Positions 44,914 through 59,900 of a stretch of 64,000 nucleotides of DNA are shown piece after piece. The position numbers were made by a program, and so were the translations under genes. Numbering within the stretch: the first letter of the stretch is position 1; every line of letters begins with the position of its first letter. Origin of the DNA: Liolophura sinensis (taxonomy: Eukaryota > Mollusca > Polyplacophora > Chitonida > Chitonidae); assembly GCF_032854445.1 (NCBI RefSeq), contig NC_088300.1, positions 26,517,608 through 26,581,607 on the forward strand, written 5' to 3'. The notes under the pieces were generated by a model, which was not told the origin of the DNA, ran no database searches, and was given only the letters and a program-made list of their open reading frames with translations.

Positions 44914-47900
44914 TTAATACCCATTTTCACTTACCACTTTTCCCGGTCTAGCCCATGTATAAACACAGCCCTCTTGGCAGGCTGTCACTATACATTCCTC
45001 CCTAAACACTAAAGATGTCAGCCGCTCATGGGCCACCTTTTTACAGATAAGAGGTTCTAACACAGGTATATCGTCTAGCCGAGGGCAGGCTGGAGTGCCT
45101 AATAGTTTGATAGATTCATCCACAGGACGAACATGGTTGGCCTTCATTAGGTTAACTTTGTCACTACTTCTGCTAGCCAAACTGAAGTTCCTCTTATGCT
45201 CCTTTTTGTCGTGGTTATCTTTGTCTTTCTTTTCGCCCAGAGACAATGTAGCAAACTTAGGAGTAATGTTTAAGGCGTTTGGAGCAGCTGGTATATTTCC
45301 ATCCATATATACACTATCTTTTGAAACACAGTTCACTTTCTGCGAGTGCGGCAGGCTGTTGCTGCGCGCAGGTAAGCCAAACGCATTCTGACTGATCAAT
45401 GTACTTGTGCGTGTTCGCCCGACAGGAGTTCGTATAACATCCTCCGTCAGGTCCCAGAGACACAACATTGTATCCTGCCCCACAGAACCGAATCGGTAAG
45501 ATGTTAGTTTGAGGGACTGCCCGTCCCCGGAGTTACGATTTGCGCTTGACGTCCCAGCCCGCTGGGCTGACACGTTATTCGCTTGATGCTCTTTTGGAGG
45601 TGACGTATGGTTACTAGAGTTTTTAGCGGTATGAGCACCATCCTCTTCCGTAGCAGAAAAATCACAGTCTTGAGGGGGAACACAGGAGGTGAACATGTCA
45701 AAGGCCACCACGTTGACCCATGACCTATGACCTTCACCCCGACACACGACCCGTTTTTCCTGGACACACCAGACTGTCACCAGGTCATCTTCACCGCCAG
45801 TCACGATGAATTTCCCATCCGGCGACCAGCACACACACAACAGACCCCCAAAGTAACTCTTCATTGTGCCCACAAGGTCCATAGAGTCGTAATTAAAGAC
45901 GCGCAGATACCCGTCCTGGCCCACCACAGCCAGGTACTTCCCGCACGGGGAAAACGCAAACTCGTTGATAGCACCATGTCCCACAACCCAGCGATAGAGT
46001 GGGTTTCTAGTGCTCTTAGTTTTGCATGTGGTTATAGAGTAGCCTTCACCCTGTTTGAACGGCTGGTAGTGAGGGGGCGTGGTTCCACATGGCATTTCCT
46101 CATTGTATACATACATGTGACCGCTGGCATGAGACACTAGGAACTGGTTTGGGGAGGCTGGGATCCACTTGATACATGTCACTTTTGTCTTGTCTATCAG
46201 TCTCTGAAATACCACAAAAAGACATCAACTGGGCCCTCCCATATTAGTATATACATGAATCTACAGACTAGTGCTTTAATTACGTGATAAATGTATTGTT
46301 TTACACTTTCATACTGAATATCATCAGGATTTTTTTCCTGTTTTGTATTCTCCTCTCAAATCATTGAAGGTCTTATTATATATTTTCCAAAACTCTCACC
46401 ATTCCTAACAGACATAAAAAAATCTTTAAATGAGTGTTTACAAATTCACGTATTACGTTGTCAACCCTAACATAACTAGCAGCTTGTCAAATCCAAGGGG
46501 AAAAATAACATCGAAGGTAAGTAAATGAATCTTACCATTACAATACATGATGAATACTGTAGTAAACTAAAGACTGATAAGAGTTTTAAACACTATTAAA
46601 TGTGAAACTTCAGAAAACTCTTCGATGCAACCCTTCCATTCTTGGAGAATGAAATCATGAGATGATTTACACAGTTTAAATTCAGTTCTAATCTAATTCC
46701 CCAACTGGGCAAATTACTGACAAACTTTCCCACATGTGACACACAAATATGCCCATCATACTGGTGGAAAACATGGTCTTCACGAAATGTTAAAACTTCA
46801 GAAATGGTCATGTGAGTGTCATCAACCACTTATTGCCACCAAAGCCCCCACAAGCAATGGAACGAGGGAATTTACAAATTCTTTTCCGAAGAATTTTGAG
46901 CCCCCATCTTGTGTGCCCTAGCAATTAACAGGCAGACAAATTTAGCCATTAGACCAAGGCCTGCTCTCAGGGTGGTTAGCATTCAGAACTCTGTCGCACA
47001 AACAGAAAGAAAAACTTCATGAATTACAGGGATATAACCTACATGTATGCTTTACTGCTGCAGCTACTTGGGGAATTTCCCTTTAACCAACCAATGTTCC
47101 AAAAAAGAAAAAAAAATTATCAGTGTGAACTGGTTCACAGAGATCTCTACTCTAGCATACAGTGTAGAGTACATCACTGTAGTTCACAGGAGATTGCTAC
47201 ACAGGTTGGGAAAGTACATGTGTTAAATCACCATTTGTATCTATAGTGGTTCACTTCAAATACATGAAAGTGACAGAGCCTTCAAAAAGGATAAGTAACA
47301 GGTTTGCTGAAAGCTGACAATCCTTGTCACCTTGCCTCCTTTCGAAATTACAGTTACAGTCTCCAGATTTGATCACCGTCCCTAGATTTGGTCACCCCAA
47401 AGTATATGTACAGTAAGTTGCATTTAGCTTAGCCTATGTTTAACCAGGATCTCTCAAACCAGCCAACCGGAGACGATTCTGTATCCTTTAAGCTACAGAC
47501 AAGGCTTTACTTTTGACAGGGATCTCGGTATCAGATTCTTGTACAAAACAAAACAAGGGGAATCTGCTTGGGTTACCATAACAAGACACATTTACAACAC
47601 AGTATAACCTTCAAAGTATTAAAGTTACGAACGTGAAATTCCAAAAAATCTTTTAACTTCTCATTTGCCTTAAAACCAACTTGTTCAAGATACTAGATTT
47701 GGACTACATTCGAGCAAAATAAACAAATGGGGATGCATTTAGATTCTGGTAAAAAAAAAAAAATTACAAAAATAAAGCCTTGTGCACGTATAATTTCAAT
47801 TCAGCCATGTATATTCCAGGTATGGGGTGTGGCGTTAAGCCATAATCATTCATTCCAGATCTTAACTTTGATTGCTGTTAGCCAATGACGCATTCCATAC

Positions 47901-50900
47901 CTCTTCGTTACAGAGCTTGCTGAGTTCTTTTTTGATGGGGTCAATCAGCTGTATCTGTCCAGCAGTAAAGCCGACCAAGAGTAAAACGCTGTCACTGGTC
48001 AGGTTGAACTTGTTAAAGTCATGACATGTTGGGAATGTGCCACGATACGCCCGCTTATCTATTGGCTTGGTCAGATCTGCAGCCTGCAACAAAAGAAATT
48101 CAGTATTCAACTCCAAAATGTAACCGCTGATAGCTGCTTCTCTACATATATCACCAGAAACAGGTAGAGAGTGGATTTTAAATAAAACATGCCACACAAA
48201 TATGAAGACATTATCTGATAATAGAGAAATCTATATAAGAGAAAATATAACTTGGAATCTTCATCCATGAGAAACAAAACTAAGTTACATGTTTGACCCA
48301 AACACCATCCAGATGGGAGGGGACTCATAAGATGCTCAAGTTAGTAGGTCATGTAATTTATTTATTTATTTGATTGTTGTTTTATGCTGTACTCAAGAAT
48401 ATTTCACAGATCAAACGGCGGCCAGCATTATGATGGGAGGAAACGGGGCACAGCCTGGGGGAAACTCACGACCATCTGCAAGTTGCTACCAGAACTTCCC
48501 ACTTATGGCCAGGGAGGAAGTCAGCAGGTGCTTTGCTTGAATTTACATTGACTGCATTGTTGAGATGCTCCTGGGTCATTGCGCCTTGTTGGTGAGCTAA
48601 CTCCCTCAGCCACAGATGTCATGTAATGTGATCCCTGAAAACTCAGGTCCATTTTCGATGAACTCAATGAAGAGACAATTCATAACTTGACTCATTTAAA
48701 AAGTGAAGTGTTTCATCACAGAATTTTATGAAACTGTCACCTGCTCGGTGCTAGGTTACCATGACATAAACCACAAGACATCTCTGAATGTGAAATATTA
48801 AAAGAACGTCTTTAGATAATTTCCTTCAATTTTAAAGATGCACTTACGCTAGTTTATACAAGCTACGAAACATACATGCTCATGTATTTTAATTTAAACG
48901 AAGAAAAAGAATCTGATAGTAATGGGTATACTTGTACTTCAGTATTTTGTTACTTTCCAAGGGTGGTAAGAGTTCGTGTCTCTTGCCAATTTTCACCAGA
49001 CAAAAAAAAAAAACACGAAGATTTTGTGCCTGGTAAATATTATATGGAATTCCAAGAGCATGAATCGTACATATAAGTGATTATGACACTGTAGACCCGA
49101 AAACTACTTGTGCAAGACATAAGTTTAAAAAAAAAATGTTCACTATGGTATACACAATTACAGGCAGCCACATTCCTGTGGTCTCAACTACAGTATAACA
49201 CACATGTCTGGAAAAGAATGCATAACTCCAGCTTCACCGCAGAGATTTCATAACATATACTGTACATATACATGTAACACAGTCTGTTTAATTGTGATAT
49301 GTGCCATGGCAGTCGCTATCTGCTGTCCACATATATGTACATGTAGTGGTATATGAGCCTGTACTTGACACAGAGATGATTGGCACCAACAGAGCATGTC
49401 AGATCCAGCAGGTCAAGGTGTTGACAGTATGGACCAGTCCTGTTTAGTGTTTAGTGGAATACTGCCAGTTGGAAACACCCACAGCTTACATCAACATATA
49501 TATCTACCCTAAATGACAATAAATTTTGTCCATGACTAAAACTATTAACTTACTCATTTTTCCTGATTGTGACAGTTCTTTTGATCACAAAAAAGTGTTT
49601 TAAGGTCTGTTGGGATGGTAAGATGATACCCTACTGGATAAATGTGAGTTTCAGCACCCAAATATACTATTTTGCAATATTTATTTGCCTCTAAAAGTGC
49701 ACTTTTGTGTGCAATACATTTTAGGTCAATTAGGGTATATATATTGTAAATAGCGTGTATAAACATGCACAGAATATGTTTTCCAGAAGACACAATGAAT
49801 GTTAATGTACAATGTACATGTATCTTAACGACCATTCTGTAAATATGGCTTACCATATATACATGTACGTGCAATAGAAATAAGCAGACATGATGACTTT
49901 ATGTGACAGACTGAGATTGTATTATTTTCCTCAACCTGTGAAAGGATTATGATTCTTTCTTATAGTTCTCACATACACCCTAAATGATCTGAAATTTCAC
50001 CGACAAAAGTGCATTTTTATATCGTTTCAACGTTATTTTTGGTGCTGAAACTAACAGTTTTCCAGAAGAATATCATCCCTGTTCCAAGCAAACCTCAAAA
50101 CACCTTTCCAAAATCAATAGAACTCTCAGAATAAGGGAAAATGGGCAAGTTAGTCACAGACGAAATTTATGGTCATTAGGGTAGATCCTTGTCCCAAGCT
50201 AGCATTTTTATATTTTCGGAGAGGTCCTGCACCTGGCCCCTGAAATCTGCACATATCCCTCTTAAGGAGCAATGTTAATATTACTTTCAGTGGAAAGTGC
50301 ATTTGATCTGCCTTTGACCCATATATCTTTTGATTTCTACCTGAGGGTCTCCAGATATGCACCACCCCCCAAAATACACTGACATTAGGATTTATTTCAT
50401 AACCCGTGAATTCTGCGCACAAACTTTTAGCATAACTACAGTACTTGTAGGTATATCATCAACTCAGTGATGTGCATGTGTGACACTGTATCCAAACCAA
50501 CACCTCCCTGAGGTCCATACAAAATGTCACCTTATTATCACATGGTCTGATCCAGATCAGAATTCCCAGGCCAGTCTGAAGCTAGGGTCACATGACCAGC
50601 TCACTGAACTGCTCAGCCACCTCATTCATTCTCATGCCACCACACTTCTCATTCATAATCTTATTTGACGCACTGAATAAAATATTAGTCAAATATCTGG
50701 AGGCCTGCATTAACACATGGCATACATGCAGAGGCAAGTGAAATCTGCCTTTGTACTACATAAATGTATTTAAGTACAGTGCTAAAATCTAACAAATCTT
50801 ATCTAGTATTTATATATTTTCTGATTGGTGTTCCACAAAACACTCAAGAATTTTACACTTACACGACCAGTTGTCAGGAGACATGATATTCAGTTCCCTT

Positions 50901-53900
50901 GTCCCACTGGAGTGGTTCTGTGTTATCATATGTTCTGTAATGTTATAGGTTATGAAGTTTGCCCTGCATACTTGCCTATTAAAGTTTCTCCACTAACAGA
51001 AAAAAAACAAATTCATGCCTAATTCAAACCTTGAATAATAGATTATGGCATCACTCCACGTCCGCAATATTACAGCCGTATTTGGAGAAGATTAAAGAAT
51101 TGAACATGTGCAGTCTGCATGCTTGGGTTACATGTACAAGTATATATGCCAACTTTATACAATCTTGGCAGAATTAACAACTACCTAATCAGCAGTAAAG
51201 ATCTGTGTTCAGAATCGAGCCAGCTATCAGAAATACATTCATGTACACCCCCACCACCTGTGTCCCATTTCGACACTGGGAATACAGCACTGTGGAGTGA
51301 GGGTAACTAAAGGGTGCTGCATTAATGCACTGTCTCTGTACATCTCCGATCGTCAGCGTATCCACCAAACTGTCACAATAATATGCACACTTACATTCAT
51401 GTACAGTATCATATGCTACAGTAATTAGGCCATGTATGTACTTCACAGTGATCAATTACTTACATGTACAATATAAAATTTGATTTCTGTTCCATTGCCC
51501 ATTACCTTTGACAATGTTTCATAATTTACAGGCTTTTCATGGAGAAAGATATCAGTACATGTACTATTAAGGCACACCAGCCTACGAAATACTACTGCTT
51601 ATGATATAGAAATGCCCACAATATTTCCTTCAATCAATATAATAATACGCATGAATAACGTCCAAAACATACGGATACTCAAGGCGGTGCTATTATTGGT
51701 AGAGAACATGTTCTGACATGTACATCAAGTCTATAAAGATGTTGACAGGTAGAATTTGAAATTGCATGTACATGGACACATTACACAAACACCATTGGGT
51801 AATCCATTCTCACAGGTGGAGAAACAGATGTGTTCATAACCTCAGGTGTGTACAGAATTGCACATCAATGGGTAAAAATACAATTACCGTATCTGACCTA
51901 AAATTTCGTCCATGACTTACTCATTTTGCTCTATTCTAGAAGTTTTATTGATCCTATAGATGTATTTTGAGGTTTAGTACCTAAAAGGTAGGCTGATATT
52001 TTAGTTTCAGCATCAAAAACATCACTGTTCTTTGTTTCTAAAAGTGCACTTTTCTCAACGAATTTTCAGGGTAAATACCGGAATCTGATGCCAGACTAAT
52101 CTTCCTTCTAATGCTGTCAGTCCAGGTTAGTGTTGAGGAGCACAGAATTACAGCAGAAATGCACCTGACCAAGTTACTCTCACTGTTCACAAAAAATCTG
52201 ATTCTGAAATCTAAATCTATCGAATCCAATGCATGTAACCAGAAACTTTACAGTAATTACATTTTCTAAGAATCACAAAAAGAATTTTTTAATGGGATTT
52301 ACAGCTGAGGCCAATGCAGCCATCTGAAACCCACTAATTCATACAAACATGAATACATAAAAATATGTACAGCAGAGCCTGCACAATGTGGGCCGAACTT
52401 TGTATTCAGAGAGTTGTATTTTTGGCAGCACATATATGTATACACCTCTTCAGGTATAAATGTCTATGTATACAGGCAATCTGCCGGCCCAGTGTACTGG
52501 CATTTTTGTGTAAATATGGTAATTGGCAACACCAAAAGTAGGTTTCAGCCTTCTGCAAACTTGTCTATATGTACCACTAAACAGGGTACATCTGCCAGGC
52601 ATAACATTAGTCAAGTTATCAGCCCACAGGCCTCTGAAAAGTCACCTGAATATCAATGTCACAAATGTGTGTACAGCGTTCTCTTGTTTGTGTATTGGGC
52701 CTAGATGAATATATGTATGGTATACATGCTGTACATGTGAAGACTTGTGATTAATGACTGGCAACCGGTGCAGTTTACATTTTAGTACAACACTGCTGTC
52801 ACATGGTAACTTCCACACTTAACAGACGACAGAGATTCACACATGACTTGAAGTCCATTGTACTTTCTTTCTTTGCACAGAAAATACCCTACTCCAGAAC
52901 ATAACAGCAATACAAAATCTTAATGACACAATTCTGTAACTTACGATGACTGTCACATTGTAAGATGCGCTCCAGTTATTCAATATAGAACTTTTCACTT
53001 AAATGTACTATCAGATTTCTACCCAGGTTTGCAAGGTACCAGACAAACTTATCGGCTGTGACATTCTTCAGCTGAATGAACCTCCCATCAAGGGCCTGGA
53101 ATAACTGTTAGTCTAGACATGGTACCTATATTATCCTGGCACCCAATCATTTATATTGTTTCGAACTGATATAAACACATAAAAAAAATTTATCTTCAAA
53201 TTCAACATGTGATGTAAGCACTGAATTGCAACAAAAAATGTTCATGAAAAGTGTTCATGTATTGTCCTTTGAATGTTGTTTAAACAACACACTACTCAGG
53301 AATTTTGCAGAAGTAGTTTCATTTTAATACACCAACGCTGTGTTCATCATCTTTTATTCAAGACACTATATGGCTTGTAAACTTTGAGCTGGCTCTAAAG
53401 GTGAAAATATTTGTGTTAAACTTGGGAAAGTTCCCCAGTTTCTCTTCAAAGTCAAATACCTATTAAGAATACAAATCAACTTACACATTTTAATGCTGGA
53501 TAGCAATACATACACGTTAACTGTACATCTCGCAAGTTCTAACTACATGTCGTGAGCATGACTGTAATCCTCCATTACAGCAGAGTTTTCATAAATACAC
53601 GAAAATACAATCAACACATGCCCAGTAAATACATGTACATGTACCTTGCACTCCTACATATACATTGTATGTTTTAGTACAGCAATTGCTGTGTAACAGT
53701 AACATAGGTGCCTTATTTATAAGGCAGATTCAGTTGCAATGCTACACAATATGGTACAACTCTGCCAAGTCATGCTCCGTAAAAATCTGTATAACTTGGC
53801 ACATCCCTTGAATAGTTTTAACAATGGAGTACCAACAAATACAGTAAATGACCCCAAACAGTGCAGCTTTTCTTCCATAACTACTAAGATAACTCTTTCT

Positions 53901-56900
53901 ATTAATTCTGGCACATGTAAAGTCACTATACTACGTATGTATACAACTTGCATACAACTCCTTTCATTTCACCAATGAACTATATAACGGCATCTTAGTA
54001 CGTCATTGGCATTTCAGGCTAATTTAACTTTCAAAATGTGTCCCCTTTAAACTTATAAGGAGCAACACTCATGAAAAGCTTACAAGAATTTAAAAAAAAA
54101 GTCTGCATGTAAGTTCCACGAATATTTCTAAGGCTGAGATTCCAAAGCCTCTTGTACTAAGGTTACAGTTTATCCCAGTGTGAGCCGTATGTCATGATAC
54201 AAGTAACTGGGAACTATATGTAAATGTATCTTGTACTAAGGTTACAGATTATCCCAGTGTGAGCCGTATGTCATGATACAAGTAACTGGGAACTATATGT
54301 AAATGTATCTTGTACTAAGGTTACAATTTATCCCAGTGTGAGCCGCACGTCATGATACAAGTAACTGGGAACTATATGTAAATGTATCTTGTACTAAGGT
54401 TACAGATTATCCCAGTGTGAGCCGTATGTCATGATACAAGTAACTGGGAACTATATGTAAATGTATCTTGTACTAAGGTTACAATTTATCCCAGTGTGAG
54501 CCGCACGTCATGATACAAGTAACTGGGAACTATATGTAAATGTATCATTACCACCAGGGGCATTTTCTACTCAGTACATGCGTTGTTCTACTCAGTACAT
54601 GCGTTGTAATAACATGATATACATACATACTGGTACCATATACTGTACAGGCACACATTTTAAATGTCAAACGAGGCTACGTCTGCAACTGTAGCCAACC
54701 ATATTTCAACCACAGATATATAATCAGAATATCTGGGGATTAATAATAAAATGTCAATATACATGTTCTGATGCTTGCTGACCACATACTCGCTGCTGCT
54801 AAACTAAAGTAGCCAAGTAATATACCCTAATACCTCAACCTTTCCGCATCTAAATGAAGGAGCAACTTCTAATGAGTTTTAAAATGTTCCACACACACAA
54901 TGTTTCCAATAACAAGACATACCTTATTGTATTGTCTGATTTTGAACAAATATTTAACAACCAATAGTTAAATTCTATCACTGCTACTAATAACCAATAT
55001 ATACATGTAAACTGAACAACAGGGCTTTTGAAGCTCCATTTCTAAACCCTATCACTGCTACTAATAACTAAAACACACAAGCAGTAAGTCAGTTCCATGT
55101 AACACATCTGTAATGCTAGTTGTACATTGTACAACATGTGAAGGAGACTGACCCAGCATGTGCACTCACAGCTGCACACACTGATGACGACTCACGACTC
55201 ACGTGAATACAATGAACAACATAGCACACGGTTGGGAGTTTGTGTGAAGCAAGTTTCAGCCTTCGTGTCAAGGACGATGTACATAGAGTTGTATTACAGC
55301 CATCCCTAGATTTATTACATTCAGCATTACAAGTAATCACGCTGTTAGCACTAATGAAGCACCTTTCGGATAATACACCAAGGTACCAAGATCATGTCAT
55401 CTGTGCATGTGCAGTAGACTGGAGAATTAAGGCTTCCACATCCATGTGTAGTATGGCAGACATTCAACACTGGCAATGTGACATATACATGTACATACGT
55501 GCATGTTGATCAACAGCTTTATATTGTGCTACATTACTGAACATACATGTACATCTCAGTTTCATACATTTTCTCGCAAGACATACACTTTAATTATTCA
55601 TATAATTTTACTGGTGTTTTATATTTTATTTATTTATTTGATTGGTGTTTTACACCACCTGATGCTTGACATGATGTAGATGTAAACTACAAACCAATTG
55701 AATGAAGGACATTTTTCTTTTCATTGGTGCTTTACATTACCATCCAAATGGAACAGAAGAAAGTCGTATTGCAGGTGTTTTTAGTCACCAAAATGAATCA
55801 GAAAACATTATTAACTGGTGTTTTATTTTCGTCAATAATTTGAATCAGAAAAACATTTAATGGTAGTTTACCCCATCATTCAACTAAGCCAGAAGATATT
55901 TTTTACAAGTGTTGTGCACTGCACTTCAAATGAATCAGAAGATATCTTGTTTCATATTGGTGTTTTACCCTGCACTAAAATCTAGTCATAAAGGCAACTG
56001 AATATTTATTGGAATTAAATGCATGACTTTAAGATTACTTCACTTCTATAAAAGTACCCAAGACTGGATTAAACCACCGCGCTTATCAGTCGCCCATCAA
56101 ACCCCACGACCCTAACAAACTTATGACACTGACGACGAAGTGACAGCTAGTCTATTAACCAGCACGATTTCACAAATGACCTCAACCGCCAAGTACTGGC
56201 AATCTGAACTGAGATAGTTCTCCACTATAGTTATATGTTTTCATCCAGTGCACACGTACTAAATCTGTGTCATTTAAAAACACAATTCATGACAGACATC
56301 TCTCTGAAACATACATTAATATGGATACCTCACTTGTCTATGAAATAAGGGAGCTCACGATTATGGGTTAATGCCACCTCAGCAATATTGCAGACATATT
56401 GTGGTGATGATTTATCTACTTACTTATTTGATAGGTCTTTTATGCCATACTCAAAAAATATAATTGGTAGGTGGGGGGAACCCACAACAACCATTAGATG
56501 GTTGCACACATTCCCACACACAACCAGACAGGATATATTTATGTATCTGATTGGCGTTTTACGCCATACTTGTAGACAAAAATAGTTCGCTCATAAGATG
56601 GCAGCTATCATTATGGTGGGAGGAAACCCACAACCATCCACAGGTTGCTGCAAAATTGTGGAGGAAGACAGCCTTAAACTCCTCAGAAGCCCCTTGGGGA
56701 AATGAAGTACATAGATGCAGTTATATGACCATGTAGATTAAGTAGCTTTGACATAATAAAAAATGCAAGCCTTGAACTAGGTTCTAAAGTTCCTGCAATA
56801 CTTATGAACCATAGATCAGCTCATAGCACATACTCACTGCTCCAATTAGAACTTCAAAACATCACAGCTAATGAACACACATGACTGTGTACATCATGTG

Positions 56901-59900
56901 TACACCAACATGAGTGTCTGAGCAGCTGCTTTATCTGAAGAAATCAGAGACAAATGACAAATATCACTGTCAACCTAATCAAATCTTGATAAAAACATAT
57001 GTTTTAAATCTCAACATCATACCATATAGTCATATACCAGTTACCAGCTAAAACCATGACCCATCAAACCCATATTACCATCTATTTGTCAAAGGTTAAA
57101 ATGCAGGAAGGAACTACATGGGTATACCAGAACACTTGTTCTGTTTAACATGCCATTTAGTTTCTCAGTCGCCCAACTGATAGAGGCACTGTATTAGGTA
57201 ATAGATCTGGATCTACTCAGGGCACTGGCAGTCAATTAACTTTTGCTCAATTAGAAAATAGCACACAGAATGAAGTGTTGTGTTGTATACATGATGGACA
57301 TTCCCCACATACGGTGGTAAATCATGAATCCTGCACTGCTACACTTGTAATACTGCTAACCCTATCTCAGAAGTGTTAATACTTGCCTCCCATACAAGAT
57401 ACAAAAGATAAAGAAAAAAGAGCAAAATTTAACCACACAAATACATGTTGAAATAAAAAAAATAATTACACAGGTGTTATTACAGCCAGGAAATCCTTTC
57501 AAGTTACAAAAAGCTTTGATTCATTATTTTAACCACTACCTTTGATCTTAGCAGGTGTACACCTGAACTGATTTACAACTTAACACTCATCTTCTGCACT
57601 TGTTGTGTTATCAAACACTGATGAAAGTTGACAATCATTTCATCTTTTCGAACACAGTGGAGTCATTTTCTTCTAAATGTATCAAAATGCTTTTGAATTT
57701 CAAGTTACTGTGTGCAAGTGAATTTGCCTTTCGTCTACCTGTGCAACACAAGGAATAAAGTAGGCTCTTTACATCTTTGAAAAATACAATAAGAATTGAA
57801 ATTATTCTTCATACAGTTTATGATTATTCCTCACTTTTTTTAATGAAGTAGTACATAGTAACTACTACATCAACATGTGCAAATACTCCTAGCTAAGTAA
57901 AGATTCAAGAAACATGCATCACCATTTGTCATTTTCCATCATTTATTTATTTGATTGTTGTTTATAATAACAAACTGTTTTTCCACACATAAGATGCTTA
58001 TTTATTTCATTTATCTCATTAGTGTTTTACGCCAAACTCAAGAATATTTCACTTGTACAACGTTGGCCAGCATTATGGCGGAAGGAAACGAGTCAGAGCC
58101 CGGGGGGAACCCATGTAAGATGGTGGTGAGAGTGCCTAGGATAAACTACAGACCTACAGATACAAAAATTTCAAATAAAATGCTTATCAGCCTCCCACAA
58201 CAGTTCATACAGCTGTAGCTAGTTCGAGATTCCTCTTCCTTAGGTATGGCAAAACTTTTGTTAGGCCCCAAACCAATGTCTGGTATCTGATGTAGTTACC
58301 TGCCCTTTTCCAATATGTTGAGACTGTCAGTACAGTGGGTCGCTTCGAATTCACCAAGGAGTCTCAGGCCCACACAGCATAGGAAATAATCAATCAAAGT
58401 TATGGTTGCGATAAAATAACAGGCCAAAAGATAAAAAACATATGTGTGTGAAAACTTCAAGCTGTCGAGATGTATTTGATGGGTAATTTTATTTCTCCAA
58501 CAATGTGACAAACTGCATAAGACATTAGTTCGGGGCATCCTTAGACAAACAAAATTTTGTCAAACCTAACTTCAGAGCAATCTCAGACTAAGCTATAACA
58601 ATAATTACAGTTTGATAGTACAAAACATTCTCTTCCGCAACATAGAAAACGAGCAAGATAACTGTACCATCAACACACACTTACAACATCAATGTCAACA
58701 TAAAAGGATACATGAAAAGGAACTATAAAACGAATATTACGTTTCTACGCCAAATGAGGAAAATTATTCAATTTTGGGGGTATTTTTATACCTGTTAATT
58801 AGCCTTCTATATTATGCATAGTTTTCGTCGAGGGTCAGATTTTTTCAGAAATTACGTCATCGTTGATCCTGCTCAGAACCCGGTGAACACTCTCAAAGTG
58901 CCCTGAGCCTCCTGAACCATATTAGCTACCGTGTGGGTAAGGTGACATGTACATGGATACTGCATGTCTTCTTCGGGTCAGCTTAACGCCCCCGTCCGCC
59001 CCCCTGCACCCGCCCCCATTCGGTCTGTTCCCCACATCCCTGCCCCCATTCGGTCTGTCCCCCACAGAGTTCTTTTTAAACCAGGATCCTCAATGACATC
59101 CTCACTGCAAGGTGCTTAATTTCTGGACTGACCACTGGGGCCATAAGACTGTATTTTGAAGCCATTTTTAACCCCCAAGGTGAAAGCTGAAAAATTTATT
59201 TGTACTGTTATATGTTATTACATATGTTAATCTGCATATTAAGAAACCAAAGCGTTTCATGTAACCAATAACTCAAATCAAAGGTAAATTACACTCTGAA
59301 AGTGAAACTTCCAGTATCCAAGACTTCCTATGGGCTACCAGTATATCTTTCAAAAACAACCATGTCATTTATAACGATCGCTAACACTTCTATTCCCACA
59401 GGTAAACACAGGTGATAAATTCATAAACCAAACGAACATGATATTGCAGGACGACTATGTGAAGTATGTCGGTATGTGCTACAACATAACTTAGTTCACA
59501 CTGAATTACAAGCAGGTCGCACTGAAATTATTGGCTGGACAGGTTAAGGCTGGTGAGAGAGATAAATACACTCTCAGTCTATTTATGATATTTATTCATC
59601 CAGCGTGATTAGATGAGAGCCTACATCATAAAAATCTGTGAAGAAAGCAGTGTAAATTATCATTACCTTTCTGACCCCCTTGTACACATAGAAATAGAGT
59701 TCTCTTCCGGCATTGAAACATATCCTATCTGGCGCAGGAGAACCGTCGTTGACATTAATGAAAGAGACCCGCACGGGGGTGTTAGCTTGTCCATTAAAGG
59801 CAACTCTAGTTGGCCTAGAGTATTCAGAGAGTGGCATCAATTTATAAGTTCCTTCCCGAGTACTAAAATGCGTCCTTATATCGTCCTTACCACCTCCCTC

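Noticed and set aside
44013-44920. Plus-strand AATAAA words near the WDR20 3' end
   Set aside because: They are on the wrong strand for WDR20 and no plus-strand gene ends here.
54151-54545. CRISPR-like array of regular repeats
   Set aside because: The whole 79-bp unit is repeated with no unique spacers, and the context is an animal intron.
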